A stretch of DNA of 42,647 nt from Aromatoleum diolicum. Its GTDB lineage: Bacteria > Pseudomonadota > Gammaproteobacteria > Burkholderiales > Rhodocyclaceae. Of the stretch, positions 39,509-42,647 are shown in pieces. How positions within the stretch are numbered: position 1 is the stretch's first letter; every line of letters starts with the position of its first letter. The notes under the pieces are model-generated. The model did not search any database. It worked only from the letters and a program-made list of their open reading frames with translations, and was not told the DNA's origin. The translations under genes were made by a program, and so were the position numbers. The stretch lies in NCBI RefSeq assembly GCF_012910955.1, contig NZ_WTVQ01000042.1, forward strand, positions 1 to 42,647. Direction: 5' to 3'.

Positions 39509-41266
39509 TCAAATTCCGACGGCCTGGAGGAGCGCATCGGTCACCCCCGCCAGCCCACGCCCAGTCACCCCGAATCGCACGCCGGCGTGCGGCATCTGCT
39601 GGTACACGCAGTATCCCGGTGCACCTGAGAAGGAGTCATGCAACAGCGGCTGTTTCCCCAAAAAGTAGCCAAAGAAGGTTTCACAACGGCGCGAGGCATA
39701 GCCGAGGTTCGCACTGAAGCCGATCGTGGCGGCCTGATTGATCCGGCGGCCGGCTTCGGCGGGCTCCACCCGCACGCCGCGGCAGCCCTTGACGATCAGG
39801 GTCACTGGGCCATGAAACACCAAATACCGAAGCTGTAGCGTCAGCCACGCGTGGAGGCTGAACAGGCGCCAGTGGCTGGTGATCCTCACCGGGTTATCGC
39901 GTGCGTGTAGGACACCAACCAGATAGCGCGGCTGCAATACGAGCGCTGAACCCTCTGGCAAGACTAAGGCTTCAATGTCGCTCAGGGCGTCTCGGGCGGC
40001 GGTCAGCTCCACGGACGCGGAAACGTCCGAGTTCATGCGGGTGACTGCATAAAGGCCCGAGGCGAGACTTGCAATCCAGTAGCGTCCGCTCAGGAACCAC
40101 TTGGTGCTACTTGCGCTGACGCCGTGGCTGCTGAGGAGATATTCCGGGTGAACAAGCAATTCGGTGTCGGGGGCGACCTGGACGATAAGTGAGGCCGAGG
40201 AAGTCTGCTTTCCCGCAGTCATCTCGGGAGCCTTCGTGCGATCCAGCACTCCCGTCGATTCCGGTAGCAACGCGGCGCCTCGCCGGCCGGAGGCGAGTGG
40301 CGCGATAACGAAATAGAAGAAGGCCTTGATCGCAACAGGCACGGCGATGACTCCCAAAATGATGATTAGAGCCTTCGGGATGCCTGTCTCCATATCATCT
40401 CGCATCGTCGTGAACTCGGCGCCCAGCCAGTTGCGCCGCAATTCGTCCTCCACAGCCCCCTTCGCCTTATGCAGGGATTCGACGACGTGCTCCGGCGAGA
40501 TATGCGAGACATCCAATGACGCGAGGATTTCCTTGGGCGCCGTGATCGCCTCGACGCGCCGCTTCTGCGCGTTATAGGCCTCGGCGGCGTCCGCGTTCTC
40601 GTTGCGCAGGCGCACTTTCTCGGCTCGCAGGGCCTCCAGTCTCTTGAAATCAGGCGTGAAAGGGACATAACGGAATTTATACCCGTCCTCCCTGATCAGC
40701 CGGCGCTGTGCGTCCTCGTTCTGCCAAAGCCGCTGATACGCAGCCACGTGAACCAGCCGCCGTCGCTCCAGTTCCTTTGCAGCCCCCAGAAGCGTCCGGG
40801 CATGGTCACTGAGTCTCGTCCGACTCGCGACAATCGATTCAAGATGATGCCTCTCCTGACGCAGCAGATTTGCGTGCAACTCGCGTCGGGCTTCGGATTT
40901 GAGCGCATCCCCATCGATCTGCAGGGAACCGAACCCGGGCTTGATCAGCGCTGCGGGCTGAGGGCCGCCGAGCCTCTGAAGCTGCCGGTCGATCTCGGCG
41001 ATGCGCTCGCGAAGCTTGTCGGATGTTGCCTGCTCCAATTCGCGGACGCGCGCGAGCGCCTTGCCTTTCTCGTCGTCGACGGCGCTCAGGATGAAAGTCT
41101 GCGCATCCTCCAGCGACCGAACAGCCGATTGATTTCGATCGAAATTATCGATCGCGTAGGTGACATGGCGAATGGCCCGGGGGACGACTGCGATGCTCAC
41201 GAGCACGAGGAGCAGCAACAGCAGGTGGCGTCCGATCCATGCGGCTGTTGTTCTTACCAGGCTCAC
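39509..41266 (-). CDS. Membrane coiled-coil protein with AIM24-like C-terminus
   Basis: A 585-residue protein. It has a membrane helix near the start (about 13-32), a long coiled coil (about 45-270, with KALARVRELEQATSDKLRERIAEIDRQLQRL), a second hydrophobic region (about 297-325) and a β-rich domain from about 355. The end FSANLGYASRRCETFFGYFLGKQPLLHDSFSGAPGYCVYQQMP follows the AIM24 pattern (a phenylalanine-rich strand, then FSGxG). AIM24-like proteins are poorly understood. It is read towards the ICE and looks like a stand-alone gene; whether it is host or cargo cannot be told. The ATG at 41266 gives a good first helix. Confidence 0.75.
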   Translation of the reverse strand: MSLVRTTAAWIGRHLLLLLLVLVSIAVVPRAIRHVTYAIDNFDRNQSAVRSLEDAQTFILSAVDDEKGKALARVRELEQATSDKLRERIAEIDRQLQRLGGPQPAALIKPGFGSLQIDGDALKSEARRELHANLLRQERHHLESIVASRTRLSDHARTLLGAAKELERRRLVHVAAYQRLWQNEDAQRRLIREDGYKFRYVPFTPDFKRLEALRAEKVRLRNENADAAEAYNAQKRRVEAITAPKEILASLDVSHISPEHVVESLHKAKGAVEDELRRNWLGAEFTTMRDDMETGIPKALIIILGVIAVPVAIKAFFYFVIAPLASGRRGAALLPESTGVLDRTKAPEMTAGKQTSSASLIVQVAPDTELLVHPEYLLSSHGVSASSTKWFLSGRYWIASLASGLYAVTRMNSDVSASVELTAARDALSDIEALVLPEGSALVLQPRYLVGVLHARDNPVRITSHWRLFSLHAWLTLQLRYLVFHGPVTLIVKGCRGVRVEPAEAGRRINQAATIGFSANLGYASRRCETFFGYFLGKQPLLHDSFSGAPGYCVYQQMPHAGVRFGVTGRGLAGVTDALLQAVGI

Positions 41267-41390
41267 GTTATCGTCTTCCGCAGTGTGATGCGGGACCGCC
41301 CATTAGCCATAGCTGCAACGGGAAGGCCGCGTTCGATGTTACACAACCGCCGTCATGCTGCCCCTGCCGAAGTTGCTTGTCGAGGGCATA

Positions 41391-42015
41391 CTACTCATGC
41401 GGCTTGATCAAGGCAGGAACGTGCGAGGGCGCCCAGTCGGTCAGCCTGCGACTGCGTGGCCGTTGCGCGGGCGAAGTTGTAGCTCGACGGTCCCAGGACG
41501 GCGACAAAGGTCTGCGCGCGCGACCTCGCCGGTCTCGGCATCGACGATCGGCACCGTGTCCCCGGCGTAGTCGACGAAGACTTTCTTGCCGGCGCGGCAG
41601 ACCTGGTGCATCGAACGCTTCAGGCGCCTGACGAAGTAGCCATACAGGTCGCACCCGTGCGAATATCGGTACGTGGGACCATCGGCCGCCGGCACGTACT
41701 CTTCCCACAGCAGCGCGACCGTGACTTCTTGCGCTTGAGGCCCTGATGCACCGCAGCCAGACCCAGCGCCGCGTATCCGGGGATCACACCCCGCGGCCCG
41801 GGGGCGCACCCAAACACTGGCGCAGCTGCGCCTCGTCGGCACCGGCCAGTTCGGTCCAGCTGCGGCTGCGTCCTCGGCCGCCTTCACATAATTGGCGACC
41901 ACCCCTTTCGAAATCGACAGCGCCCGCACAATACGCTCATGCGACAGCGCACAGTCGCACTTAAGCCGCTAGACCTTCTCGACCTTGTGTGCATGGCAAT
42001 CCGTTCAGCCGGCAT
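41391..42015 (-). pseudogene. IS21-family istA transposase remnant, frameshifted
   Basis: Pieces of an IstA transposase are spread over several frames on the minus strand. MPAERIAMH starts at 42015; then come CALSHERIVRALSISKGVVANYV (helix-turn-helix), YAALGLAAVHQGLKRK, VALLWEEYVPAADGPTYRYSHG and MHQVCRAGKKVFVDYAGDTVPIVD (start of the DDE domain). Reading needs at least three frameshifts and stops after the first catalytic region, so it is inactive. The istB partner is absent. Confidence 0.8.
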
Positions 42016-42099
42016 CCCCTCGCTCCGCGCATAACTGCGTGAGGATTGTCGCGACGAAGGTTGCTGCCACGCTCGGCCCGCACCGACCTTCCGAGTTGA

Positions 42100-42230
42100 T
42101 CGTGATCGGCCATTCCGACAATTGCCATATCGGTCACGATCAGATCGGAATCGCCGGTCACGATTCCGGAATCAGCGGTCACACCCTTCTCGGAATCGGC
42201 GGTCACGGTAGGTCAAAATCCGCACTTTCC
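42100..42230. repeat. Terminal repeats of the IS21-type element
   Basis: GGTCAC occurs at 42132, 42156, 42177 and 42201, spaced 24, 21 and 24 bases, each preceded by a GGAATC-like or ATC-like word. Multiple ~20-base repeats next to istA are normal for IS21-family ends, where the transposase binds. The IS boundary is probably near 42230. Confidence 0.65.
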
Positions 42231-42520
42231 CACAACCGGTCGACTGCCCCTCCACTCGACCTAGGGATATTGTCGGAAACCCGTCACGCTGCTGGCGCAC
42301 GGGCGTCTGGCCGGCCGGACCATGCGGTCAGCGAGTTGTCGCTATTGGGCGGCTTCCGACCCAGACCTGCCCGTCGAGCACTTTCGAAGCGGCCATTCGC
42401 CTCAACACCCGACGCAGTGGAAGCTGCCGTTCGTTGCGCCAAGGCGATGTGGGCGCCTGAGCGGCAGGTTTGAAGTCGGACCAGTCAGTAAGGGTAGGAT
42501 GGCGCCGGTCGGCCACCGGC
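42231..42520. other. Non-coding stretch between IS21 remnant and IS1182-like end
   Basis: No gene is seen. A hairpin GCCGGT-CGGCC-ACCGGC at 42504-42520 ends exactly where the IS1182-like sequence begins, so the IS may have inserted beside it. Confidence 0.5.
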
Positions 42521-42647
42521 CGAGGCTGTGTAAAAACGGTCGATGTTGTATGATATCTGCATTGTTATCAGCGTGATCAGTGACCATGAAGCGCTTCGTC
42601 GAAGGTCAGAGCCGCACACAGGAGGCGCTGCTGCCCGAGAGGCTGGA
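42521..42647. repeat. Terminal inverted repeat, right copy
   Basis: This is the exact reverse complement of bases 1-127. It contains the IS upstream end and the first 20 codons of the transposase on the plus strand. Confidence 0.95.
42586..42647 (+). CDS. IS1182-family transposase, 5' fragment running off the window
   Basis: The ATG at 42586 opens a frame beginning MKRFVEGQSRTQ and continuing to the right edge. It is the mirror copy of the fragment at 1-62. The flanks differ, so it belongs to a second copy of the IS or to the other side of a rearrangement. Confidence 0.8.
   Translation, partial: MKRFVEGQSRTQEALLPERL

Noticed and set aside
39399-39668. Frame with a CNPNGDP stretch recalling Cas7-type proteins
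   Set aside because: Only a short word matches, no further Cas7 motif follows, and there are no CRISPR repeats or other cas genes in the window.
42132-42206. Regular GGTCAC repeats as a CRISPR array
   Set aside because: Spacing is 21-24 bases with related sequence between them and they lie beside an istA remnant; they fit IS21 terminal repeats.

Overview
The window is GC-rich DNA, probably from a betaproteobacterium. That placement rests on base composition, codon use and family resemblance; no rRNA or other marker gene is present. Most of it, from about 3.9 to 39 kb, is the conserved backbone of an integrative and conjugative element (ICE) of the PFGI-1/ICEclc class, which carries a type G (MPF_G) type IV secretion system. 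Family names (TIGR and DUF numbers) were recognised from memory of the protein sequences; no search was run.

Layout. Positions 1-2264 hold the start of an IS1182-like transposase running off the left edge, a metallophosphoesterase gene truncated by that IS, a small membrane-protein gene and an ECF sigma factor gene, all on the minus strand. Positions 2415-3834 are a plus-strand Xre/MbcA-like antitoxin and RES toxin pair. Positions 3905-12296 are the minus-strand ICE maintenance and processing block: MobH relaxase TraI, ParA, ParB, DUF2857, a winged-helix protein, the PFL_4669 family, DUF3158 and SSB. A hairpin-rich gap of about 600 bp (12297-12893) separates this from the divergent transfer operon and is the best candidate for oriT. 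Positions 12894-33445 encode PilL, PFL_4693, a transglycosylase, the coupling protein TraD, the small membrane subunits, VirB8/9/10-like and lipoprotein core parts, the VirB4-like ATPase, TraG, a DsbC-like protein and TraU-like parts.

Positions 33457-36348 are a cassette of less familiar genes, including a lysozyme-like domain joined to what looks like a DUF3262/TIGR03758-type membrane module, a secreted protein and a DnaJ-type zinc-finger protein. Then come RadC with a structured leader, a degenerate HD-domain protein, an unrecognised protein and an AlpA-type regulator. No integrase, topoisomerase III or DnaB gene is in the window, so the element is incomplete here. The right side has an apparently non-coding stretch, a large membrane/coiled-coil protein with an AIM24-like C-terminus, a decayed IS21-type istA with its terminal repeats, and a second IS1182-like 5' end.

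The first and last 127 bases are exact inverted copies, both from the 5' end of the same IS1182-like element. The window therefore lies between two oppositely oriented IS copies, or is an assembly contig broken at that repeat. In function, ParA/ParB, SSB and the DUF proteins would maintain the excised circle, TraI would nick and bind it, TraD would deliver it, and the MPF_G apparatus would transfer it.
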